Shown piece by piece: positions 35,083 through 44,293 of a DNA stretch of 64,000 nucleotides; the stretch's first letter is position 1; every line of letters starts with the position of its first letter. The translations under genes and the position numbers were made by a program. The stretch spans positions 310,001 through 374,000 of the forward strand of contig NZ_JACOPF010000002.1 of NCBI RefSeq assembly GCF_014287475.1, written 5' to 3'. Below the pieces are notes generated by a model. That model made no database searches, had not been told where the DNA came from, and worked only from the letters and a program-made list of their open reading frames with translations. This DNA is from Mediterraneibacter hominis. GTDB lineage: Bacteria; Bacillota; Clostridia; Lachnospirales; Lachnospiraceae.

Positions 35083-35895
35083 TTATTTTTCTTTTAACAT
35101 AGCGAAGAATTCCTCTTGAAGCTCCTCCGGCTCATTGAGGTAGCGATACAGAGCCGGATTCTTAAGAAATTCTGTGTAAACCGGACAATCTTTAGAAATT
35201 CCCAATTTTGGGCTATCTGCAGGCACAACCACTTTTGGCTCACATTCGAATACATAGTTTGGATTTTTTTCGATCTGATACCCATTTTCAGTCTTATATA
35301 TATAGGCGCTCATACCGTGACTTTGTTTCACACTGTCATAGTAGTTCATGCTGTTTACAGATACCAGATTGATAAATACCAAGGTTCCCTCCCCGATGTT
35401 GACGGTACAGTGTCCGTAATCTGGAGGAATGACAACGGTTTCTCCGGCATGTACTTCTGCCAGGAGAAGGTCTTTTACTGTCATAGGTTCCTCTTTTTGA
35501 TAATCGTCGACACGCTGCATGACAAAAAGGGCGGTACCGTTTATCACCTGATAAAGTTCAGGGAAGCTATAACTTTTTCCTGGAATTGGAAGGTGAAAAT
35601 GTCCGGCTGTCTTTTTAAATTCTTTGCCTGCTGTGCCCGGCAGAATAACCGTAGAATCATAGCGCAAATCTACATCAGAAAATGTGCTGCGTGTGCTGTT
35701 TTTTACGATTGCTTTATAGAAATCGTAGTAAGGCTCGTCTTCTGTTTTATAGTCTGGATCTGCCAAAAGCCCTGCCATTTTACCGGAATATTTGCGGGAA
35801 TAGTCCTCCCAGCAAACATCAGGTTCATTGCTTGTAAGCTTTCCTGTTTTTTCGTCGAGTGCGATCGGCATGCCAAATAAAGTTAAATTTTTCAT
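35083..35895 (-). CDS. Cupin-type glucose-6-phosphate isomerase
   Basis: 270 aa from the ATG at 35893-35895 (site AGGAGGAAAAA). The cupin metal motif GHFHLP, then SFPELYQVINGTALFVMQ, and the second-motif histidine in YGHCTVN match the metal-dependent phosphoglucose isomerases of archaea and some bacteria. It interconverts fructose-6-P and glucose-6-P. It follows the epimerase, which would yield fructose-6-P, so it may direct that product toward glucose-6-P. Confidence 0.85.
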   Translation of the reverse strand: MKNLTLFGMPIALDEKTGKLTSNEPDVCWEDYSRKYSGKMAGLLADPDYKTEDEPYYDFYKAIVKNSTRSTFSDVDLRYDSTVILPGTAGKEFKKTAGHFHLPIPGKSYSFPELYQVINGTALFVMQRVDDYQKEEPMTVKDLLLAEVHAGETVVIPPDYGHCTVNIGEGTLVFINLVSVNSMNYYDSVKQSHGMSAYIYKTENGYQIEKNPNYVFECEPKVVVPADSPKLGISKDCPVYTEFLKNPALYRYLNEPEELQEEFFAMLKEK

Positions 35896-35925
35896 TTTTT
35901 CCTCCTGATTATACAAATATACGTA

Positions 35926-36585
35926 TTATAAATTTTGATAGAATTTTATTGCCTTCGGATATTCTTCCGGAGTATACGCATTGAAAAGTCCGGATGTTCC
36001 AAGCACAAGGATATTTGCGCCCGCCTTTACAAGCTCTGGCGCCGTTGATTCTTTTACCTGTCCGTCAACCATGATTTCTACTTCCTTGCCGGCGTCGGCA
36101 AACATAGCGCGTATTTTGCGTATCTTCTCTATTGTAGCAGGTATCAGAGTCTGTCCGGCAAATCCTGGATCCACTGTCATAACACAGATTAAGTCTATAT
36201 AGTCGAGCATATATGTCAGTTGTGAAATATCTGTGGCAGGATTGATAGCGAGCCCTGCCTTCTTTCCGAGGGAACGGATTTGCTTCAAAGCGCGAATCGG
36301 ATGCATCAGCGCTTCGATATGTAAGGTGATATACTCGGCTCCACATTCTGCGAAGTATTCAATATATTCTGTCGGGTTGGTAACCATCAGATGTACATCC
36401 ATAGGTGTCTTTGAGATTGCGGCAATATCTTTCATAAGATACCCGTTCAGACAGAAGTTGGGAACGAAATGACCGTCCATAATATCAATATGGTAGAGAT
36501 CAACTCCGGCTTTATCCAGGCTCTCGATTTTTTCTTTTAGTTCCATCGTGTTAATGCACATGACGGAAGGTGATACTTTGTTCAT
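35926..36585 (-). CDS. Ribulose-phosphate 3-epimerase family (possibly allulose-6-phosphate epimerase)
   Basis: 219 aa TIM barrel. Motifs are HIDIMDGHFVPNFC, MDVHLMV, MTVDPGFAGQ and a DG motif in IMVDGQVK, giving the His and Asp metal ligands of Rpe. AlsE proteins look almost the same and act on D-allulose-6-P. The 4-nt overlap with the ROK kinase upstream, and the RpiB gene in the operon, favour the AlsE role. The sequence alone does not separate the two. Confidence 0.85.
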   Translation of the reverse strand: MNKVSPSVMCINTMELKEKIESLDKAGVDLYHIDIMDGHFVPNFCLNGYLMKDIAAISKTPMDVHLMVTNPTEYIEYFAECGAEYITLHIEALMHPIRALKQIRSLGKKAGLAINPATDISQLTYMLDYIDLICVMTVDPGFAGQTLIPATIEKIRKIRAMFADAGKEVEIMVDGQVKESTAPELVKAGANILVLGTSGLFNAYTPEEYPKAIKFYQNL

Positions 36586-37529
36586 AGTTTGTCCTCCTTA
36601 AAATGTTTATGGTTTAATTTATTCCACATATAAATCCCCGCGCCTAAGATTCCGGCAAAGGGATTATTGGATCCTTTCATAAAATCCAGCGAATTCGCAG
36701 GATAGGGCTTCCGTGCATAATCGTATATCTTTTGGCAGAGCTCTTGATAAGGAAAGTCTTTCATATGAATGACGCCTCCTGCCAATATGATATGCACGGG
36801 ATCTAAAATATTAATTTCTGTAGACAGAGCCATTGCCATGAAATCAAGGTATTCATGCAACTTAGGAGTCTGTTCGTAATGAGAAAAAATATCTGCAAAG
36901 GGAATATTGGACAGATACGTATCATGGATGCGTTCTAATGCCTTTCCAGCGCAGAAAAGTTCGATACAGCCCTTGTTTCCGCAAGGGCAGGTTTCTTCTT
37001 TACTGTAAACGGGTATATGCCCGAGCTCACCGGCGACTCCGTTTTTCCCGTCTAAAAAACGTCCGTGTATGTAGATGCCATTTCCTAATCCTGTACCAAC
37101 ATAGAAAGAAACAATACAGTCCGCGTCCTCCAGGTGTTTCTGTCTTATATCATAAGAAAGCAGGAGAATTACATCGTGTTCTGCTATGACAGGAACCTTA
37201 AACCGTTCCTCCAGAGGCGCGGCAATATTCAAATCTGTAAAGGAAAGCAAATTCGGGCAGGAGATGACCGTTTCCTTTGCGTGATCTACTGTTCCTGGAA
37301 AGCCGATACAGATTCCTTTCATATGATAATCCGGAAAGGAACACACAAAATCGGTGATAACCTGGATCAAGATTTCAACGGGTGAGCCCAAACGAAACAT
37401 GCTGCGGCTGCTGTATTTTATGGGTTCTGTAATGAGAGAACCATTCTGCAGGATTCCGCCGATCCTAAAATTCGTCCCTCCTATATCAATGCCAATTACA
37501 TATTCTTTGGTGTCAGTTGATATATTCAT
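36582..37529 (-). CDS. ROK-family sugar kinase (allose kinase-like)
   Basis: 315 aa from the ATG at 37527-37529 (site AAAGGAGGAGATT). The phosphate loop is GIDIGGTNFR. The zinc-type motif C-x-C-G-x-x-G-C (CPCGNKGCIELFCAG) follows GVAGELGHIPV. It is the first gene of the minus-strand sugar operon and overlaps the epimerase gene. With RpiB and the AlsE-like enzyme downstream it completes an allose/allulose-type set (kinase, isomerase, epimerase). The exact sugar is inferred. Confidence 0.87.
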   Translation of the reverse strand: MNISTDTKEYVIGIDIGGTNFRIGGILQNGSLITEPIKYSSRSMFRLGSPVEILIQVITDFVCSFPDYHMKGICIGFPGTVDHAKETVISCPNLLSFTDLNIAAPLEERFKVPVIAEHDVILLLSYDIRQKHLEDADCIVSFYVGTGLGNGIYIHGRFLDGKNGVAGELGHIPVYSKEETCPCGNKGCIELFCAGKALERIHDTYLSNIPFADIFSHYEQTPKLHEYLDFMAMALSTEINILDPVHIILAGGVIHMKDFPYQELCQKIYDYARKPYPANSLDFMKGSNNPFAGILGAGIYMWNKLNHKHFKEDKL

Positions 37530-37585
37530 AATCTCCTCCTTTTGTTCGTGCACATTATATCACTTTATAATGTGAGAAACAATAA

Positions 37586-37612
37586 AAACGGGCGATAAAC
37601 GGTCAAAAACGG
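37586..37612. promoter_or_regulatory. Phased AAACGG direct repeats (candidate DeoR operator)
   Basis: AAACGG occurs at 37586-37591, 37597-37602 and 37607-37612, spaced 11 and 10 bp, one helical turn apart. A fourth copy lies at 37731-37736, nearer the plus-strand operon. The spacing suits a multimeric DeoR-type repressor such as the one encoded at 43480-44268. Confidence 0.6.
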
Positions 37613-37793
37613 AAATTATACCAAAAAACATATAGAATAAATGTGAAAAATTCACAAAAACAAAAGTTGATATCAAAAAATACTTGAAAAGTTGCATAAC
37701 AAGATCTATCATTGAGGCATAAACAAAAATAAACGGTACAAAAAAGAAATATTAATTACCGATATTGTGGATGATTGAGAGGAAATTGTCATA

Positions 37794-38726
37794 ATGATAT
37801 GTACTGTAACAATAAACCCTGCAATTGACAGAGTAATTTATCTCACACAGTTAAATAAGGATAATACGAACCGGATTAAAGAAGTAAAAGAAGTTCTGGG
37901 AGGAAAAGGCACACATGTATCTGTGAATTTAAGTATCCTGGAATGTGTAAATAAAGCGTTTGGTATTGATTTTGGAGAAACAGGACGCAGAATTGAAAAT
38001 CTGCTGGAACAGGAACATATAGAGATGAAGTTTCTTCATTATGATGAAGGTGAATCCAGAATGAATTATGCGCTGATTGAGGAGGATAAGACATGTACTT
38101 TGATCAGCGAAAAAGGAAAGGTTATCTCAAAGGAACAGTGTGAAGAGCTGATAAAAAAAATATATGAAGAGGTAAAGGATGGAGACATTCTTATTTTGTC
38201 GGGAGATGCGTCTAATACAGAAATTCCGCTTATTTATACGAAGATGATAGAAGCGGTGTCAGATAAGAAAGTAAAGGTATTTTTAGATGCCAGTTCCGAG
38301 AATTTGACGGGCGCTTTGAGATGGAAGCCATTTCTTATTAAGCCAAATGAGGATGAATTGTCCCAGATCTTGGGGGAGGAGATAAAAGGGGAAGAGAAAA
38401 TACTGGAAGGTATACGAAAAATTTCTGGGACAGGAATTGCGTGTATTGCGGTGTCCTGCGGAGGAAACGGTTCCTACATATGGTATGAGAATGAAATCTA
38501 TAGAATACATCCGCTGAAAGTAAATGTGATGAATACTATCGGCTGTGGAGATGCATTTTTAAGCGGAATGGCATACGGATTTGAAAAGGGACTGGAATTT
38601 ACTGAAATTTTGAAATATGCAGCAGGCGTGTCTTCTGCAACAGCAGAGTCCAACAGTACGGTTGGATTTGACCGGAAAAGAGCATACGAGCTGATGGAAA
38701 AAGTACAGATTGAAAAGCTGTTCTAA
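37794..38726 (+). CDS. PfkB-family kinase, 1-phosphofructokinase/tagatose-6-P kinase-like
   Basis: 310 aa. The start MICTVTINPAIDRVIYL is typical of FruK/LacC proteins. The sugar-binding GGKGTHVSVNL and the catalytic anion-hole block NTIGCGDAFLSG are present, with Cys instead of the usual Ala in GAGD. The family phosphorylates a ketose phosphate to a bisphosphate. It leads the plus-strand operon of the sugar locus. The ribosome site is GAGAGGAAATTGTCATA. There is no PTS gene, so the substrate is likely produced by the kinases here rather than by PTS uptake. Confidence 0.88.
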   Translation: MICTVTINPAIDRVIYLTQLNKDNTNRIKEVKEVLGGKGTHVSVNLSILECVNKAFGIDFGETGRRIENLLEQEHIEMKFLHYDEGESRMNYALIEEDKTCTLISEKGKVISKEQCEELIKKIYEEVKDGDILILSGDASNTEIPLIYTKMIEAVSDKKVKVFLDASSENLTGALRWKPFLIKPNEDELSQILGEEIKGEEKILEGIRKISGTGIACIAVSCGGNGSYIWYENEIYRIHPLKVNVMNTIGCGDAFLSGMAYGFEKGLEFTEILKYAAGVSSATAESNSTVGFDRKRAYELMEKVQIEKLF

Positions 38727-38805
38727 ATGATAGGAGAGATAAGAGCATTATATGTCGGTGAGACATTTAATGAATAAAAAAATATAAGAAAAGGAGAGAA
38801 GTATT

Positions 38806-39822
38806 ATGAAAAACAAAGCGGTACGCAGAACTTTGAGTATCCTGGCAGTCAGTGCAATGATGCTTGGGATGGTAGGATGCAGCGGTGGATCTTCCGGAGG
38901 AGATGACGCTTCTAAGGAAAGCGGCAGCGGTGATTCCGGAAAGACAATCGGTATTTCCATGTGTGCGATTGAATCACAGATGTGGGCAGAGTACCAGGAA
39001 TCCATGCACAAAGCATGTGATGACGCAGGTGTGAAGTACACGGAGTCTATCGCAGAAAATGACGTGCAGAAACAGAATCAGCAGATTGAGGATTTTATTT
39101 CTCAGGGAGTTGATGCGATCATTATTGCTCCGGCTGACGGAGATGCGGTTGTATCTGCAATTCAGAAGTGTAACGATGCCGGAATTCCGGTTATTATGGC
39201 AAACCGTGCGGCAGGAGAAGGGGCAGAGGTATTTGCAACGATTTCTTCTGACAATAAAGAAATGGTAAAACGTGAGATTCAGTACGTGGCAGAAAATGCT
39301 CCTGAGGGAACAAAATATAAATGCCTCGAACTCGTAGGAAGCCTGACAGACGTAAATGCGATCGCAAGACAAGAAGGTTTTGAAGAGGCGATCGCGGAGT
39401 ATCCGGACATGTTTGAATTGGCAGCGACAGTTCCGACAGAGTGGAAAGGTGACCTGGCTCTTACCGGCGTACAAAATGCATTTGCATCTGATGATGATAT
39501 TAACTTTATCTTTAACCCGTCCGACGCACTCCTTCCATCTATTCAGTCCGGCTTACAGCAGCTTGGCAAATATGAGAAGGTCGGAGAAGACGGACATGTT
39601 ACTCTGGTTACATTTGATGGTGCAGCGGATGCGGTTACAGCTATCCGTGAGGGATATGTAGATGTTGTCTCCGTACAGGATGCTACAGAGCAGGGCAAAC
39701 TTTGTGTACAGGCGGCGCTGGATGCTATTGACGGAAAAGAGGCTTCTGACTATACAGACCCAGGCTTTGAAGTAAGTACCGAGAACTGTGATACAGAGTA
39801 CGCAGACTTCGAAGGATATTGA
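38806..39822 (+). CDS. Sugar ABC transporter substrate-binding lipoprotein (RbsB/AlsB-like)
   Basis: 338 aa. A signal peptide with lipobox LGMVGC (cleavage before C25) is followed by a serine/glycine linker and a periplasmic-binding fold of the ribose-type class (about 46-330). Binding-fold motifs include QNQQIEDFISQGVDAIIIAP and a second-domain PADGDAV. In a Gram-positive cell it would be membrane-anchored and deliver a sugar to the two permeases encoded downstream. The ligand is not predictable. Confidence 0.92.
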   Translation: MKNKAVRRTLSILAVSAMMLGMVGCSGGSSGGDDASKESGSGDSGKTIGISMCAIESQMWAEYQESMHKACDDAGVKYTESIAENDVQKQNQQIEDFISQGVDAIIIAPADGDAVVSAIQKCNDAGIPVIMANRAAGEGAEVFATISSDNKEMVKREIQYVAENAPEGTKYKCLELVGSLTDVNAIARQEGFEEAIAEYPDMFELAATVPTEWKGDLALTGVQNAFASDDDINFIFNPSDALLPSIQSGLQQLGKYEKVGEDGHVTLVTFDGAADAVTAIREGYVDVVSVQDATEQGKLCVQAALDAIDGKEASDYTDPGFEVSTENCDTEYADFEGY

Positions 39823-39850
39823 TTTAAATAAAACTAAACGGCAAAAGTGG

Positions 39851-39879
39851 AAGTGCCTCAAAAGGATTCCTTTTGGGGC
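39851..39879 (+). promoter_or_regulatory. Strong intercistronic hairpin after the binding-protein gene
   Basis: The stem GTGCCTCAAAAGG pairs with CCTTTTGGGGCAC (one G-U pair), with a 3-nt loop. Such hairpins often raise the amount of binding protein over permease mRNA by partial termination or 3'-end protection. Confidence 0.7.
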
Positions 39880-39912
39880 ACACTCTATAAAAAGATTAAG
39901 GTGGGTTTCAAC

Positions 39913-40878
39913 GTGAGTATAAAGAAGAGTTTAAAATCTATTGATGCGATATTCTGGTTTGTAGGAGTCTTTTTTATAATTTCTCTGATTTTCGTACCCG
40001 GCTTTGCACAGTTTTCCGCTATTAAAAGTCTGTTAAGCCAGACTTGCGTTCTGATGGTTTTGGCATGTGGTGTACATCTTACCGTATTGAATGGCGGGGT
40101 AGATTTTACCAGTGCAGCACTGCTTGCGCTGACTACGGTTGTAGGTGGTTCTATCATCAGTACAGGGGGAGCTCTGGGAGGAAGCGGGCTGGCAATCTTT
40201 CTGGGAATTGTAGTGATGCTTCTGCTGGGAGCAGGATTTGGAATTATTAACGGATTTTCCGTTGTCACTTTTAAAATGCCGTCGTTCATTGTAACAATGG
40301 CGACACAGATGCTGGTAAATGGACTTGCTGTCGTATATACAGGTGGATCCAGTGTAACAGGAATGCCGGCGGCGTTCGGAAGTTTTGGAAATGGCAGTAT
40401 TTTTGTGATTCCGTATATTTTAATTATAGCGGTACTGGTAGCTGTCTGCATACATATTCTGCTGACAAAGACACTGCTTGGACGGCAGCTGTATGCGGTG
40501 GGAACGAACCCGAAAGCTTCACTGATTTCCGGTATCTCTACAAAAAAGACTATATTTAAAATTTATGTGATCAGTGGTCTTTGTGCAGGAATTGCAGGCG
40601 TTATTGAACTGGCATATATGCAGAGTGGTTCCGTAAACTATGGAAGTACAATGTTTAATGATATTATGGGCAGCATTATTGTAGGCGGGACAAGCCCGCT
40701 TGGAGGAAGAGGTAAAGTTATCAATACGGTTATGGGAGCATTCCTGATTACAATGATAGGAAGTGTTCTGAATATTTTAAGCGTACCGTATTATATGATT
40801 ACTTTGATTAAAGGTCTGATTATTCTTATTGCTGCAAGTCTTGATTTGGTTAAGACGAAGAAGAGCATGGCGCAGTAA
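39913..40878 (+). CDS. Sugar ABC transporter permease 1 (RbsC-like)
   Basis: 321 aa from the GTG at 39913, with an AAGGTGGG site 8 nt upstream. A GTG at 39847 would put the hairpin inside the gene. About 8-10 membrane segments with the RbsC/AraH-type motif GRQLYAVGTNPKASLISGI and the later IVGGTSPLGGRGKV. It is paired with a second, different permease at 42427, implying a heterodimeric channel. Confidence 0.88.
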   Translation: MSIKKSLKSIDAIFWFVGVFFIISLIFVPGFAQFSAIKSLLSQTCVLMVLACGVHLTVLNGGVDFTSAALLALTTVVGGSIISTGGALGGSGLAIFLGIVVMLLLGAGFGIINGFSVVTFKMPSFIVTMATQMLVNGLAVVYTGGSSVTGMPAAFGSFGNGSIFVIPYILIIAVLVAVCIHILLTKTLLGRQLYAVGTNPKASLISGISTKKTIFKIYVISGLCAGIAGVIELAYMQSGSVNYGSTMFNDIMGSIIVGGTSPLGGRGKVINTVMGAFLITMIGSVLNILSVPYYMITLIKGLIILIAASLDLVKTKKSMAQ

Positions 40879-40924
40879 AGTGTGTCCGTTATAGGATTAA
40901 GACTACAGATTGGAAGTGAATAAG

Positions 40925-42427
40925 ATGAGTGAAAATATTTTGGAATTAAAAGGCATTACAAAATCATTTGCGACCGTCAAGGTATTAAAGGATATTACCT
41001 TTTCTTTAAAGAAAGGCGAGATATTGGGGCTTGTAGGAGAAAACGGCGCAGGAAAGTCTACACTGATGAATGTGCTCGGAGGAATTTATCAGAGGGACGG
41101 CGGAGATATACTGCTGGATGGGAAAAAATTTGAACCCAGCAATCCGAAGGTGTCCAGTGATGCAGGTATCGCATTTGTGCAGCAGGAGCTGAATCTGTTT
41201 ACAAACCTGACGGTTATGGAAAATCTCTTTATCACAGAGATGAAGAGAAGTAAAATTGGAAGCATCAATAAAAAAGAGATGAAGAAAATTGTCCGTGAAA
41301 AGATGGAGGAACTTGGCGGTACTGGAATTTCACCGGATGATATTATCGGCAATCTTTCTATGGGACAGCGGCAAATGGTAGAAATCACAAAGTCGATTAT
41401 GAAGGATTCTAGAATTATTATATTTGACGAGCCGACAACATCTCTGTCAAATAAAGAAAAAGAAAAGCTGTTTGAGATCATGCACAGAATGCAGGAGCAA
41501 GGGAAATCTATTATTTTTATTTCCCACATTCTGGAGGACGTGTTTGCATATACGGATGAAATCGCGGTCTTACGTGATGGTGAAATCATCTCCCAGAGGA
41601 AAACAAAAGGAGCAGACTCCAATACAATCATTAAAGAGATGGTTGGGCGTGAACTTACGAATATTTATCCGGTCTGCGAAAAAGAGATAAAGGACATAGC
41701 CTTTGAGGCAAAAAATATCTGTCAGAACGGCAGATTTGAAAATTTGAACCTACATATCAGAGAAGGTGAGATTGTAGGAATGTTCGGCCTGATGGGTGCC
41801 GGACGGACAGAGCTTTTGAGATGTTTGTTTGGGTTAGATGAGATGGACGCAGGAGAGCTGTTCTATAAAGGGAAACAGATAACACCGGTGAATCCACAAA
41901 ATTGTATTAAAAACGGTATGGCATTTATCACAGAAAACAGGCGGGAAGAAGGACTTCTGATTCCAAAGACACTCAAGGAGAACATTGTATTGTCAAGCTT
42001 GAGAGAACATAAAAAGAATCTGTTGTTTATGGATGCGGCGAAGGAAAAAGAAAATACAGATAAAATGGTAAAGAGCCTGAATGTGAAAACCTTTGATCCC
42101 GGCAAACAGACGGCAGGAACACTGTCTGGAGGAAACCAGCAGAAAATTGTATTTGCAAAATGGGTTCTGCGGGAACCGAAGATTTTTCTTCTGGATGAGC
42201 CGACCAGAGGTGTGGATGTCGGGGCGAAATATGAGATCTATACCATTATACAGGAGTTGGCGAAAAAGAATTCCTGTGTGCTGATGGTTTCATCAGAGAT
42301 TGAGGAATTGATGGGAGTGTGCGATAGAATTTTGGTTATGAGCAACAATCGGATTACAGGTGAACTTACCAAAAATGAGTATGTTCCAGAAGAAATTATG
42401 AAGTTTGCGGTAGGAGGTGTGAAATAA
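40925..42427 (+). CDS. Sugar ABC transporter ATPase with two nucleotide-binding domains (RbsA/MglA-like)
   Basis: 500 aa from the ATG at 40925 (site GGAAGTGAATA). The first ATP domain has GENGAGKS and LSMGQRQMVEI. The second has a degenerate P-loop GLMGAGRTE, as is usual for the family, and LSGGNQQKIVFAKW. The second Walker B is FLLDEPTRGVDVGAKYEIY. It overlaps the second permease by 1 nt. Confidence 0.93.
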   Translation: MSENILELKGITKSFATVKVLKDITFSLKKGEILGLVGENGAGKSTLMNVLGGIYQRDGGDILLDGKKFEPSNPKVSSDAGIAFVQQELNLFTNLTVMENLFITEMKRSKIGSINKKEMKKIVREKMEELGGTGISPDDIIGNLSMGQRQMVEITKSIMKDSRIIIFDEPTTSLSNKEKEKLFEIMHRMQEQGKSIIFISHILEDVFAYTDEIAVLRDGEIISQRKTKGADSNTIIKEMVGRELTNIYPVCEKEIKDIAFEAKNICQNGRFENLNLHIREGEIVGMFGLMGAGRTELLRCLFGLDEMDAGELFYKGKQITPVNPQNCIKNGMAFITENRREEGLLIPKTLKENIVLSSLREHKKNLLFMDAAKEKENTDKMVKSLNVKTFDPGKQTAGTLSGGNQQKIVFAKWVLREPKIFLLDEPTRGVDVGAKYEIYTIIQELAKKNSCVLMVSSEIEELMGVCDRILVMSNNRITGELTKNEYVPEEIMKFAVGGVK

Positions 42428-43410
42428 TGGAGAAAGCAAAAAAGCAGCCGTCTACAGTAGGAGCAGGGAAGAAGTTTGTGGACTTGTTCTGTACATACGG
42501 CTTGTACTTTATTTTTATTGTACTGATCATATTTTTCGCGGTGCAGCGGCCGAATTTCTTCTCCGTAAGTAATTTCCTCTTGATTTTGAAGTCTTCTTCC
42601 GTTCTGGGCATTGCGGTTGTAGGAATGTTCTTTGTCTTGATTGTAGCAGGAATTGACATATCGGTATCTATGAATATGTATTTTTCTGCGGTTATCGGAG
42701 CGACGGTGTTAAATAGTATGGAACTGCCGTTGATCGTATGTTTCCTGGCGGCGGGGGTAAGTGGACTTTTGATAGGCTGTATCAATGGATTTTTTGTGGC
42801 GAAGGTAAAAATTGTTCCATTTATTGTAACACTGGCGACGTATTCAGTAGCAAAAGGACTGGGCTTGTTTTTTACGAATCAACAGATGGTATTTCTGAAC
42901 AGTTCCGTTATGACTCTTGCCAATGCCAAAGTTTTTGGAATTTCTGTATTCGTATTTATTTTCCTTGGCATTGTCTTGATTGCACATTTTGTCCTTACAT
43001 CTACCCAGTTTGGACGTCAACTGTTTGCTTGTGGAAATAACCTGGTGGGCGCGAATAAAATGGGAATCAATGGTCCGCGAACTGTATTTTTAGCCTATGC
43101 GATCTGTGGAGCGCTTGCAGGAATTGCAGGAATGTTGAGTGCATGCAACTTGAGTGTAATCAATCCAAACTTTGCGCAGGGTGATGAGTTTGTTGTTATT
43201 TCCTCTTCGGTTATCGGAGGTGCCAGTCTGTTCGGAGGTAAAGGAAAGGTTCTTCCGGGAGCGATTATCGGTATTGTTATGATTCAGGCGATCATAAACG
43301 GACTGACGATGATGGGAGCATCTGCATACTCCTATACGATATTCAGAGGAATTATCATCTTTATCGCGGTTATGGTCGACAGTATTAAATTTAGTGGTGA
43401 AATAAGATAA
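42427..43410 (+). CDS. Sugar ABC transporter permease 2 (RbsC-like)
   Basis: 327 aa, about 8-10 hydrophobic segments, with the motif GRQLFACGNNLVGANKMGINGPRT and SSVIGGASLFGGKGKV. It shares the family of permease 1 but is not a close copy. It is translationally coupled to the ATPase gene. Confidence 0.9.
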   Translation: MEKAKKQPSTVGAGKKFVDLFCTYGLYFIFIVLIIFFAVQRPNFFSVSNFLLILKSSSVLGIAVVGMFFVLIVAGIDISVSMNMYFSAVIGATVLNSMELPLIVCFLAAGVSGLLIGCINGFFVAKVKIVPFIVTLATYSVAKGLGLFFTNQQMVFLNSSVMTLANAKVFGISVFVFIFLGIVLIAHFVLTSTQFGRQLFACGNNLVGANKMGINGPRTVFLAYAICGALAGIAGMLSACNLSVINPNFAQGDEFVVISSSVIGGASLFGGKGKVLPGAIIGIVMIQAIINGLTMMGASAYSYTIFRGIIIFIAVMVDSIKFSGEIR

Positions 43411-43479
43411 TTTATGCCGCAAATCCTTTTTATGCTGTATAATGTTAAGTATCAATTTTAAGCTATGGGAGAAATGCGG

Positions 43480-44268
43480 ATGAGAACGAAAAACTATAGT
43501 ATTGAACGAAAAACGAAGATACTTAAGATTCTGGAAAAGGATGGAAGAGTAGAAGTGGAGACACTTGCAGGAGAATTAAAGGTCAGTAAAGAGACAATAC
43601 GCAGAGATCTAAGAGAAATGGAGCAAGAAGGACTTCTTAAAAGGACGCATGGAGGCGCTGTGAGCACTGGAAGCAAACAGCAGTCTTATGAGTATCCATA
43701 TCTAATGCGTGAGATTCAGTGCCTGGAGGAAAAAGAAAGGATTTGCAAAAAGGCGGCATCTGTAATTAAGGACGGAGACACGATATTTATCGACAATAGT
43801 TCTACGAATATCTCTATTTTGAAAAACATCAATCCAGAGTATTCTGTAACTATCATAACAAATTCTGTGCGACTTCTTCTGGAGAGCACGCGATATGCGA
43901 ATGAGAATTTTGTTTTTATTTCCCTGGGTGGGATTTTCAGATATAAGAATTATTCCTGTGTGGGAGACATTGCCAATGAAATGTCAAATAAATTCCGCCC
44001 AAGCAAGGCATTCTTATCCTGCTACGGCGTGGATACAGAAGGAGCGCTGTTTGACAGCAGTATGTATGAGATAGAGGTTAAGCGAAATTTTATTGAGCTT
44101 GCCGGAGAAGTCTACATAACGGCAGATCATACAAAGATTGGAAGAAAAGGTGGAGTACAGCTTTCAGACATATCTCAGGCAGATTATCTGATTTGTGATC
44201 GTGCGCTTACAGAGGAAGAACAGAATAATCTGGATATGCAGAATGTAAAAGTATTGGTAGCAGGATAA
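43480..44268 (+). CDS. DeoR-family transcriptional regulator
   Basis: 262 aa from the ATG at 43480, 8 nt after GGGAG; ATGs at 43465 and 43474 are less well placed. N-terminal HTH (VETLAGELKVSKETIRRDLREMEQEGLLKRTHGGAV) and a C-terminal phosphosugar-sensing domain with DGDTIFIDNSSTN and ITNSV. It is the only regulator in the sugar locus, so it probably controls both divergent arms through the AAACGG sites at 37586-37736. Confidence 0.9.
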   Translation: MRTKNYSIERKTKILKILEKDGRVEVETLAGELKVSKETIRRDLREMEQEGLLKRTHGGAVSTGSKQQSYEYPYLMREIQCLEEKERICKKAASVIKDGDTIFIDNSSTNISILKNINPEYSVTIITNSVRLLLESTRYANENFVFISLGGIFRYKNYSCVGDIANEMSNKFRPSKAFLSCYGVDTEGALFDSSMYEIEVKRNFIELAGEVYITADHTKIGRKGGVQLSDISQADYLICDRALTEEEQNNLDMQNVKVLVAG

Positions 44269-44293
44269 GTAGACATGTCGGGATAGGAGAGGC

